Assembly: GCA_945949375.1 (NCBI GenBank)
Contig: CAMFEN010000086.1
Coordinates: 1 to 5,496 of the forward strand
Reading direction: 5' to 3'
DNA length: 5,496 bases
Source of the DNA: an uncultured Bacteroidales bacterium
GTDB taxonomy: Bacteria; Bacteroidota; Bacteroidia; Bacteroidales; Paludibacteraceae
The notes beneath the pieces are model-generated. The model had not been told where the DNA came from. It made no database searches and saw only the letters and a list, made by a program, of their open reading frames with translations. The translations under genes and the position numbers were made by a program. Of this stretch, positions 1 through 4,596 are shown piece after piece (the first letter of the stretch is position 1; every line of letters begins with the position of its first letter).

Positions 1-1463
1 AGGAGATAATACCACATCACCGCATACCAATCTTTATCTTCCATGATTATATAAGATGTTTTCCCATCGTACATGTCTCCGCTACCTTCTGCGCGGAGGG
101 TATCGCCGTCTTGCTGGAAGATGATGTCTTCGCCCACCATGCCGCCTTCGGTATAGTGCGCATAAAATGTAGTATCTTGCGTGATGGTAAAGGTGCGCGG
201 GTTGTCGGTGTTTCCATCTCGCCATTGGTAGAACACTTGATAACCGTCCCAAACTTTATCTACCTCAATTGTAACTTGTGTGTTTGGCAACGCATAACCT
301 TCTGAATAGAAACGCTCATATCCATCACCCCAGACCATATATACTTCCCAATGTAGGGCTTTGGCGAACATTGCGGTGTAGGTTTGTGTACTATTGACCG
401 ATACATTGCGGGTGGGCGTGGTAACACCATCGCTCCACATCAGGAAGGCATAGCCTGTGTTGCTGTTGGCGGTCAGGGTAACATCGGTGGCATCACAATC
501 ACCGGTGATACTGATGTAGCCTGCTCCTTCGGGCGCTACTGTAGTTTGGAAAGAAATGTTTTGGTTCATCTCTACAAAGCGGAAGTCTGTACCCCATACA
601 TTCTGATAGTCCTCCAATGCGCCGCAAGGAATATATATAGTAAGGTCTGTATTGTAACTGATGGTGCTACCCTCTAACAATGGAGCAGTGACACCTTGCA
701 TATAGATGGCTTGTAATTTCGTTCCATTGCAGAAAATATTGCTACCGATATAGGTTACGGATGCCGGAATAGTGATTTCTGCAATAGCCGTCTCACAGAA
801 ACAACCGCCGCCTATTTTGGTGAGATTTTGCGGCAGGGTAATGTGCGTCAATCTCTCGCACCCAGAAAAACAACTATATTCTAATTCCGTTACAGTCTCG
901 GGAATAGCCACCGAAGAAAGATTCGTGCAACCATTAAAAATATATTCCGGGAGGGTTGTGATGTTGTTTGGAAGAGTCACCGATTGCAGGGCTGTACAAC
1001 CATCAAAGAGGCTATAACCTAAATAGGTTACGCTATTGGGTATTACCATAGAGGTAAGGCTTGTGCAGCCGGCAAAAGCACCATACATAATAGACGTTAG
1101 TCCATCCTGCAAGGAAACAGATGAAAGCATCTTGCAGTTTTGAAAAGCACTATGAATGCTTTGAATGGTGTTGGGTAGCACTACAGATGTGAGGCGGGGA
1201 CAGTTGGCAAATGCCTCATCCCAAATGTACTTTACCGGATAGGTTTGCTCGTTGTAGATAACTGAGGATGGAATACTGATGTCTCCTGCGTAGAGGGCAT
1301 CGCCAGAGGTTACAGCTACGGAACGGTACACATAGGAATCTGTCTCAGAGTCCCATTCTTCGTCCGTGAGAGCATAGAAGATACCATTTGCCTCAAAATC
1401 GTAGGCAAAACTGCTTAGGCATACCACTGTGGCAAGCAAAAGCATAGAGAAGAACTTCTTCAT
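1..1463 (-). CDS. BspA-like secreted leucine-rich repeat protein with InlB B-repeat-like modules (3' end outside window)
   Basis: The frame is open from an ATG at 1463 to the window edge: 487 codons, no stop seen. Residues 1-20 are a signal peptide (MKKFF, a hydrophobic core, then SFA before YDFEANG), so the protein is exported; no lipobox is seen. Residues about 60-250 are LRR_5/BspA-type repeats of 22-23 residues, recognised by F-x-x-C at Cys88, 110, 133, 156, 179 and 202, each followed by a L-x-S/H-V/I-x-L/I-P step. A capping segment follows (YIPCGALEDYQNVWG, about 277-291). Residues about 303-367 and 369-438 are two beta-rich modules with W-x-D/R-G and a closing Y-x-A-x-F/Y, as in InlB B-repeat-like domains. 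Such proteins are surface or secreted adhesins or binding proteins in Bacteroidales; the ligand cannot be read from sequence. A C-terminal sorting domain, if any, lies beyond the edge. No strong promoter lies directly before the start; the nearest is at 1762-1793, behind a terminator. Confidence 0.92.
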   Translation of the reverse strand, partial: MKKFFSMLLLATVVCLSSFAYDFEANGIFYALTDEEWDSETDSYVYRSVAVTSGDALYAGDISIPSSVIYNEQTYPVKYIWDEAFANCPRLTSVVLPNTIQSIHSAFQNCKMLSSVSLQDGLTSIMYGAFAGCTSLTSMVIPNSVTYLGYSLFDGCTALQSVTLPNNITTLPEYIFNGCTNLSSVAIPETVTELEYSCFSGCERLTHITLPQNLTKIGGGCFCETAIAEITIPASVTYIGSNIFCNGTKLQAIYMQGVTAPLLEGSTISYNTDLTIYIPCGALEDYQNVWGTDFRFVEMNQNISFQTTVAPEGAGYISITGDCDATDVTLTANSNTGYAFLMWSDGVTTPTRNVSVNSTQTYTAMFAKALHWEVYMVWGDGYERFYSEGYALPNTQVTIEVDKVWDGYQVFYQWRDGNTDNPRTFTITQDTTFYAHYTEGGMVGEDIIFQQDGDTLRAEGSGDMYDGKTSYIIMEDKDWYAVMWYYL

Positions 1464-1539
1464 AATGATTTTTTGTTTGGTTAATAATAATGTAGTTTGT
1501 AAAGTATGTTTGTTCATACTATTGGTAACGAATAACAAC
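1464..1539 (-). other. AT-rich leader between RNA terminator and LRR gene
   Basis: These 76 nt separate the intrinsic terminator from the LRR start codon. I see no convincing TAnnTTTG box here; the nearest is TACTTTAC (minus strand, about 1505-1498), with two mismatches and no well-spaced -33 element. The LRR gene therefore either uses a weak promoter here or is reached by read-through of the terminator at 1540-1567. No Shine-Dalgarno sequence is visible, as is usual in Bacteroidota, where A-rich leaders serve instead. Confidence 0.35.
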
Positions 1540-1567
1540 AAAAAAAGCGTGAACTTTCGTTACGCTT
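1540..1567 (-). terminator. Intrinsic terminator with GAAA tetraloop
   Basis: Read on the minus strand, AAGCGT-AAC pairs with GTT-c-ACGCTT around the loop GAAA (a GNRA tetraloop), with a single bulged C, and runs directly into seven T residues. There is no T-run on the other side, so it works only for leftward transcription. It ends the structured RNA that starts near 1755 and lies 76 nt before the LRR start codon, so it could also act as an attenuator for that gene. Confidence 0.75.
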
Positions 1568-1755
1568 CATCTGATTCTCTGAGGTCTTCGACTACCTATT
1601 ATCAACCAAATGTATGCACAAAAGCCCACGCCTAACGGCGTGAGCGCATAGGCTTGTGCTTGATTGATAATAATTCCTGAAAGTGTCGAAGTTTCAGAGA
1701 ATCAAGTTCGGCTTATAACGCTTCTAATAAAATATGTACTCCCCAATTATCAACT
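1540..1755 (-). ncRNA. Candidate structured small RNA or attenuating leader, about 215 nt
   Basis: No class is recognised; the call rests on structure. On the minus strand the segment is bounded by a good promoter (1762-1793) and an intrinsic terminator (1540-1567). It folds into one long rod. TGATTCTCTGA pairs with TCAGAGAATCA over 11 bp (1694-1704 with 1572-1582). After a 2/3-nt internal loop, CTTCGAC pairs with GTCGAAG over 7 bp (1685-1691 with 1586-1592). A 12/4-nt asymmetric bubble follows (1673-1684 and 1593-1596), then TATTATCAA with TTGATAATA over 9 bp (1664-1672 with 1597-1605). GCACAA with TTGTGC (1654-1659 with 1616-1621) and GCC with GGC come next, and the apex is CACGCC-GTTA-GGCGTG (1627-1642). 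Length and rod-with-bubble shape resemble 6S RNA, but this is shape only. The 5' end carries TTGATAAT (1753-1746), which could displace the 9-bp helix, and AAGCGT (1724-1719), which could pair with the terminator's 3' arm; either would allow switching. Confidence 0.6.
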
Positions 1756-1761
1756 ACGGTG

Positions 1762-1793
1762 CAAAGGTACTGCTTTTTAGGGAAATATGCAAG
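1762..1793 (-). promoter_or_regulatory. Bacteroidota-type promoter for the structured RNA
   Basis: On the minus strand, TACCTTTG (1769-1762, followed by CA) matches the -7 consensus TAnnTTTG exactly. CTTG (1793-1790) lies 20 nt upstream and matches three of four bases of the -33 box TTTG. The predicted start is near 1755. It drives the structured RNA and, if the terminator is read through, the LRR gene. Confidence 0.7.
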
Positions 1794-1803
1794 CAAAAGT
1801 GCG

Positions 1804-1822
1804 AAAAAATGTTATGAAACAT
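1804..1822 (-). terminator. Weak AT-rich terminator after trmN6
   Basis: On the minus strand, ATGTT pairs with AACAT around the loop TCAT (1822-1809) and is followed by five T residues (1808-1804). The stem is only 5 bp with one G-C pair, so termination may be inefficient. It lies 20 bp past the trmN6 stop codon, the expected place for the end of the transporter-trmN6 transcript. Confidence 0.35.
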
Positions 1823-1842
1823 CTATTTATAATCTTGCCTGA

Positions 1843-2594
1843 TTACAAATAGAAATCCTGTGTGAGGGCGGAGTAGGCAGGGGAGCGGGGATGGTCGGGG
1901 GTGGATAGGCATAGGGTTTCCGGCGTGAGAGTAGTGGCGGGTGTTTGATGGGAGAATGTAACAAGGATTCTCTTGGCAGGCTTGTTGGCGGTCGTGTGCA
2001 CTCGGCACAAGTGTACACAATAGAGGTGTTGCAGCCTTGCTTCCGCCAATATGGCTTTCTCTGCGTCTGCGGGAAGCACCAATGAGAGAGTTCCCGCCTG
2101 CGTTAATAATCTATTGGAATGCGCTAATAGCTCTGCGAAGGATAATAATTCGGCGTGTCTCGCCTTGGTTCGCATACCATCAGGACACAATAAACTGTTA
2201 GAGAAATACGGCGGATTGGAAACTATCATGTCGTATTTCTCTTGGGGGTGCCACTCTTGCAGGGGAGAAGAGTAGGCGTGCAGGCGAGTACTAAATGGGG
2301 AAGCAGAGAAATTATCTTGGGCTTGAAGAACAGCCGATGGGTCTATATCTATTCCGTCTATAATAGCATTGGGGAAACGCTGCGCCAACATCAAGGCGAC
2401 CAAACCGCTTCCCGTGCCGATATCCAGATGCGTCTCACTATATGAGGAACAGCAGGACTTGCAGCGGAGGCATCCTCTTTATATGCTATTGTTTCAGCCC
2501 ATGCTCCCAATAGCACACCATCTGTTCCCACTTTCATTGCACAGCGGTCATGCCATACGGTGAACTGCTTAAAGCGGAAATAGGGCGTACTCAT
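1843..2594 (-). pseudogene. trmN6: tRNA1(Val) (adenine(37)-N6)-methyltransferase TrmN6/YfiC, frameshifted
   Basis: The family uses S-adenosylmethionine to methylate N6 of A37 in tRNA1(Val), in the cytoplasm. The 5' part (2594-2391) opens with the N-terminal signature YFRFKQFTVWHDRCAMKVGTDGVLLGAWA and then runs into a TGA in the wrong frame. The rest (open from 2478 to 1843, minus strand) continues with the SAM motif LDIGTGSG, an acidic motif IDGIDIDPSA, the catalytic NPPY (in IVSNPPYFSNS) and the typical C-terminal YSALTQDFYL. The whole span is 752 nt; one added base would give exactly 250 residues, close to the 245 of the E. coli enzyme. The break falls in the short variable stretch between GAWA and LDIGTG, in 2391-2478. 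No slippery heptamer or homopolymer longer than three is seen there. All motifs are intact, so this is a very recent mutation or a sequencing error. The start lies 12 nt after the transporter stop, suggesting one transcript. Confidence 0.88.
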
Positions 2595-2600
2595 TGTGTT

Positions 2601-2656
2601 GAGAGTTTAGAGTTGAGCGTTTAGAGTTAAGAGTTTAGGGTTGAGAGTATAGGTAA
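2601..2656. repeat. Four degenerate 14-bp tandem repeats
   Basis: On the plus strand the units are GAGAGTTTAGAGTT (2601-2614), GAGCGTTTAGAGTT (2615-2628), AAGAGTTTAGGGTT (2629-2642) and the weaker GAGAGTATAGGTAA (2643-2656). They overlap the 3' end of the transporter gene, encode its last 16 or so residues and supply its stop codon. Two further units of the same family lie at 3379-3406, on the other side of that gene. Confidence 0.8.
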
Positions 2657-3371
2657 TAGGTGGTTGAGAACTGTTGTTCGTATGTTCGTGGTGGTCGTGC
2701 GCAGAAAATGCGTGAATACCCATATATATACCCAAGCCGATAAATAATGCGGCGCAGATATAGCGGAACCACTTCTCAAACGTACTCAGTCGATTCGTCA
2801 GATTGCCAATGCTAACGGCACTATAGCAGATTATCCATGCAATCACGATCACCGGCAGTCCTGTACCCAAAGCGAATACAAACGGCATGAGCCACGACCA
2901 CGTAATAGGTAGGGTTACCGCCATATCTATCATGGTAACGAAATACACTAAACGGTGCGGACAAAATGCAATCGCAAAGAATATACCCAGCATGAATGAC
3001 CACATGCCTGTGAAGCGACTGTCCAACTGCGACAACATCTTGTTCACTCCATGGTCATGTTCATGGTGATGATGCCCTGTGAAGAGGAGCACTACGCCAC
3101 AGATGACCATAAAGACAGCTAATATAGGCTCACCATAATGCTCTAAGGCATGTTGGAAGCCATCCGTCTGTGCACCCAGCAGAAAAGGCACGCTCAACAA
3201 CATATAGGTAACCAACTTACCTAACACGAACATCAGTCCGTTTAGTAATACACGCCGCTTGTTGTTTATCTCACGGTCAATATAACTGATGGCGGTAATG
3301 CTCGTAAATAGGGTACAAGGGTCGAGTATTGTCAGTAGCCCAAGAAGAAAGGCGGTGAGAAGTTGCATCAT
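2607..3371 (-). CDS. CcdA/DsbD-superfamily membrane transporter, ArsG-like, with His-rich segments
   Basis: A 254-residue inner-membrane protein with about six hydrophobic helices (roughly 4-31, 45-66, 82-98, 122-150, 160-189, 203-221). It resembles the TauE-like/ArsG permeases of Bacteroidota: DPC (Cys19) and ITAISYI in helix 1, KRRVLLNGLMFVLGK, FCP (Cys137) in helix 4, and FALGTGLPVIVIAW in helix 5. The Cys pair in helices 1 and 4 recalls CcdA/DsbD, so electron transfer is an alternative to transport. His-rich stretches at 100-107 (HHHHEHDH) and 225-230 (HDHHEH) suggest metal binding, as in nickel/cobalt exporters; the substrate is inferred only. The last 16 residues (ITYTLNPKLLTLNAQL) come from tandem DNA repeats and are probably not part of the ancestral fold. 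ATG 3371 is chosen, though the adjacent ATG 3368 is equally possible. The promoter is at 3431-3464; trmN6 starts 12 nt downstream. Confidence 0.82.
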   Translation of the reverse strand: MMQLLTAFLLGLLTILDPCTLFTSITAISYIDREINNKRRVLLNGLMFVLGKLVTYMLLSVPFLLGAQTDGFQHALEHYGEPILAVFMVICGVVLLFTGHHHHEHDHGVNKMLSQLDSRFTGMWSFMLGIFFAIAFCPHRLVYFVTMIDMAVTLPITWSWLMPFVFALGTGLPVIVIAWIICYSAVSIGNLTNRLSTFEKWFRYICAALFIGLGIYMGIHAFSAHDHHEHTNNSSQPPITYTLNPKLLTLNAQL

Positions 3372-3378
3372 TATAGTT

Positions 3379-3406
3379 TATCGTTTAGAGTTGAGAGTGT
3401 AGAGAA
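3379..3406. repeat. Two more 14-bp repeat units in the transporter leader
   Basis: TATCGTTTAGAGTT (3379-3392) and GAGAGTGTAGAGAA (3393-3406) belong to the same family as the units at 2601-2656. They lie between the predicted transcription start (about 3424) and the start codon of the transporter, so they form most of its 5' untranslated leader. Confidence 0.65.
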
Positions 3407-3430
3407 TTGTACTTATTATTGTGAATTGCC

Positions 3431-3464
3431 TGCAAAGGTACACTTTTTTTTTCAATTATGCAAT
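3431..3464 (-). promoter_or_regulatory. Promoter for transporter-trmN6
   Basis: On the minus strand, TACCTTTG (3440-3433, followed by CA) is a perfect -7 box, and ATTG (3464-3461) lies exactly 20 nt upstream as a three-of-four match to the -33 box. The predicted start is near 3424, giving a leader of about 50 nt. A copy of AATTCACA (3427-3420) sits on the predicted start point, a natural place for a repressor. Confidence 0.7.
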
Positions 3465-3511
3465 AGGGTATAATTTTTCTATGCAAACGCAGAAACAGCA
3501 ATAGAAATGTG

Positions 3512-3535
3512 AAATAGTGCATATGTATGCTATTT
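3512..3535. repeat. Inverted repeat near the transporter promoter
   Basis: AAATA-gt-GCATA-tg-TATGC-TATTT forms a 10-bp interrupted inverted repeat with a two-base bulge and a two-base centre. It lies about 50 bp upstream of the transporter -33 box. It has no T-run, so an operator-like or cruciform site is more likely than a terminator. Confidence 0.35.
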
Positions 3536-3907
3536 GCAAATAATTCACAAAATGAATCGATATAAATTCACAAATAAAATCATATAAAGAATAGAGTAGG
3601 GTATATATCTGTGAACAATATTCCATTCGGCTTTTTCACTTATGAATGCCAATTCTTACAATTTGATTAGATTGTTTATATAACATGTTTCTAAAAATGT
3701 AATATGTTGGAAATCAGTAATTATAAGATTTACTTTATGTAACATGTGCTACCATTAACAGAAGGCAAGTGCTATGTGTGCTTACTTTCTTTTGTTTATC
3801 AAAAATGAATACAATAAATCACTGAAAATCTATATGTTATATCTCTTACTTGATATACTAATCAGCCTTATTTTGAACATGACATGTGTAAATAAGTACA
3901 AATGTAT

Positions 3908-3930
3908 ACTTTTGTGTATTTTACAAAAGT
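3908..3930. promoter_or_regulatory. Perfect 8-bp inverted repeat, operator-like
   Basis: ACTTTTGT (3908-3915) and ACAAAAGT (3923-3930) are perfect complements separated by 7 bp. The site is about 45 bp upstream of the regulator's -33 box and overlaps the one-mismatch AGTGAATT box (3928-3935). No T-run follows on either strand, which argues against a terminator. A dimeric regulator binding upstream of the promoter is a plausible role. The left arm also contains TACTTTTG (3907-3914), which fits the -7 consensus but has no well-placed -33 partner. Confidence 0.4.
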
Positions 3931-3976
3931 GAATTTGCACACGTGTTAGTTTGTGAATTTTTATTTTGAAAAGATA

Positions 3977-4008
3977 TTTGCAAATGTCGAAAAGTTTTCG
4001 TATCTTTG
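3977..4008 (+). promoter_or_regulatory. Promoter for the HTH regulator gene
   Basis: TTTG (3977-3980), 20 nt, then TATCTTTG (4001-4008, followed by CA) match the Bacteroidota -33/-7 consensus at all fixed positions. The predicted start is near 4015, giving a leader of about 28 nt before the ATG at 4043. The AATTCACA box at 4016-4023 lies at the predicted start point, which suggests autorepression. Confidence 0.8.
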
Positions 4009-4042
4009 CACCCGAAATTCACATAAATATAGGCATTAGAAT

Positions 4043-4561
4043 ATGAATGAACGCGAGAGATTATTGAAATTGATAGCAGACAATAACATGTCTGCCAAGC
4101 AGTTTGCCGCCGAGGTGGGTATCCAAGCAGGAACGATTAGTAATATCGTGAATGGTCGTAATAATCCCAGTTTGGACGTGATGCAACGTGTGCTAAATCG
4201 GTTTCGGACGTTGAGTAGCGATTGGTTGATTTTAGGTGTGGGCAATATGTACCGAACCGAGGGTGGCAAGGAGAATAGAGAAAACGGTGAGGCAAAGGAC
4301 CAGCAGCTGCAACAGCAGCAACAGGAGATACCCGGCATTGGCGATGCTGCCATCGCCTCGCCACAACACTCCATAGAGTCGCCCTCTCCATTATCGAGAG
4401 CACAGGCTATTTCCGCTCCTACTATTTCCCGTGAGATGCAGCCGTTAGCGAGTATAAAAAAGCAACAGACTGCCCCCATGGAGCAGCCTGCGGCTAAACG
4501 GATTGAACGTATTATCGTATTTTATTCGGATGGTACGTTTGATGAAATCACAGCAAAGTGA
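4043..4561 (+). CDS. Cro/CI (XRE)-type helix-turn-helix transcriptional regulator
   Basis: A 172-residue cytoplasmic DNA-binding protein. Residues about 3-58 form an XRE helix-turn-helix: RERLLKLIADNNMSAKQFAAEVG, then the recognition-helix region IQAGTISNIVNGRNNPSLDVMQRVLNRF, followed by DWLILGVGNMYR, the usual end of this Bacteroidota subgroup. Residues about 72-150 are a polar, low-complexity linker with a Gln-rich run (QQLQQQQQ, 87-94), probably disordered. Residues about 152-170 (KRIERIIVFYSDGTFDEIT) look like a conserved, beta-rich tail of unknown role, perhaps for dimerisation or ligand sensing. The ATG follows a strong promoter (3977-4008) by a short leader. The gene diverges from the transporter-trmN6 unit and converges on lon, with 35 bp between stop codons. 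AATTCACA boxes at both divergent start sites suggest that it controls itself and the transporter; this is inferred. The regulon and effector are unknown. Confidence 0.9.
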   Translation: MNERERLLKLIADNNMSAKQFAAEVGIQAGTISNIVNGRNNPSLDVMQRVLNRFRTLSSDWLILGVGNMYRTEGGKENRENGEAKDQQLQQQQQEIPGIGDAAIASPQHSIESPSPLSRAQAISAPTISREMQPLASIKKQQTAPMEQPAAKRIERIIVFYSDGTFDEITAK

Positions 4562-4564
4562 GTT

Positions 4565-4592
4565 ACGATTTAAGAAATACGATTTACGATTT
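4565..4592. repeat. Three ACGATTT repeats between convergent stop codons
   Basis: ACGATTT occurs at 4565-4571, 4579-4585 and 4586-4592, filling most of the 35 bp between the regulator stop (4559-4561) and the lon stop (4597-4599). No convincing terminator hairpin is present; only GAAAT/ATTTC (4575-4579 with 4589-4593) can pair. The two transcripts may therefore overlap at their 3' ends. Confidence 0.6.
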
Positions 4593-4596
4593 CGGA

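Larger units (their letters stand above)
3465..3976. other. AT-rich non-coding divergent intergenic region
   Basis: About 510 bp between the two divergent promoters with no convincing coding frame on either strand and no recognised RNA gene. It holds the inner AATTCACA boxes, two inverted repeats (3512-3535, 3908-3930), two copies of TAACATGT (3681-3688, 3740-3747) and an 8-bp palindrome ACACGTGT (3939-3946). Nothing further is supported between about 3575 and 3900. Confidence 0.6.
3420..4023. promoter_or_regulatory. Five AATTCACA boxes across the divergent control region
   Basis: Exact copies of AATTCACA or its complement TGTGAATT lie at 3420-3427 (minus), 3542-3549 (plus), 3565-3572 (plus), 3952-3959 (minus) and 4016-4023 (plus). 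A one-mismatch copy (AGTGAATT) is at 3928-3935. The outermost two overlap the predicted start points of the two divergent promoters. The inner copies form pairs spaced 23 and 24 bp, about two helical turns. I noticed no copy elsewhere in the window. The likely reader is the HTH regulator at 4043-4561, but this is inference. Confidence 0.5.

Noticed and set aside
111..1017. Several short plus-strand open frames within 1-1463
   Set aside because: They lie antisense to the LRR gene, whose repeats, signal peptide and continuous 487-codon frame are unambiguous.
1..1463. Lipoprotein signal in the LRR protein (Cys15)
   Set aside because: The residues before Cys15 (TVV) do not fit a lipobox, and a normal signal-peptidase site (SFA before YD) follows at residue 20.
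1569..1706. Inverted repeats read as a MITE or other mobile element
   Set aside because: The arms are interrupted by asymmetric loops, no target-site duplication is evident, and the unit has its own promoter and terminator. A transcribed structured RNA explains it better, though copy number in the genome could not be checked.
2391..2478. Programmed ribosomal frameshift in trmN6
   Set aside because: There is no slippery heptamer or stimulatory hairpin, and the family is not known to need recoding. A mutation or sequence error is simpler.
2601..2656. CRISPR-like array
   Set aside because: The units are 14 bp, contiguous and degenerate, with no spacers.
3465..3976. Hidden small gene or known RNA in the 510-bp AT-rich region
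   Set aside because: All frames are short and broken, and no TAnnTTTG box with a properly spaced -33 partner or terminator was found inside it.
4036..4479. Minus-strand open frame of 147 codons opposite the HTH gene
   Set aside because: It is Cys/Ser-rich with no recognisable domain. The plus frame has a clear XRE domain, promoter and leader, so the minus frame is an antisense shadow.
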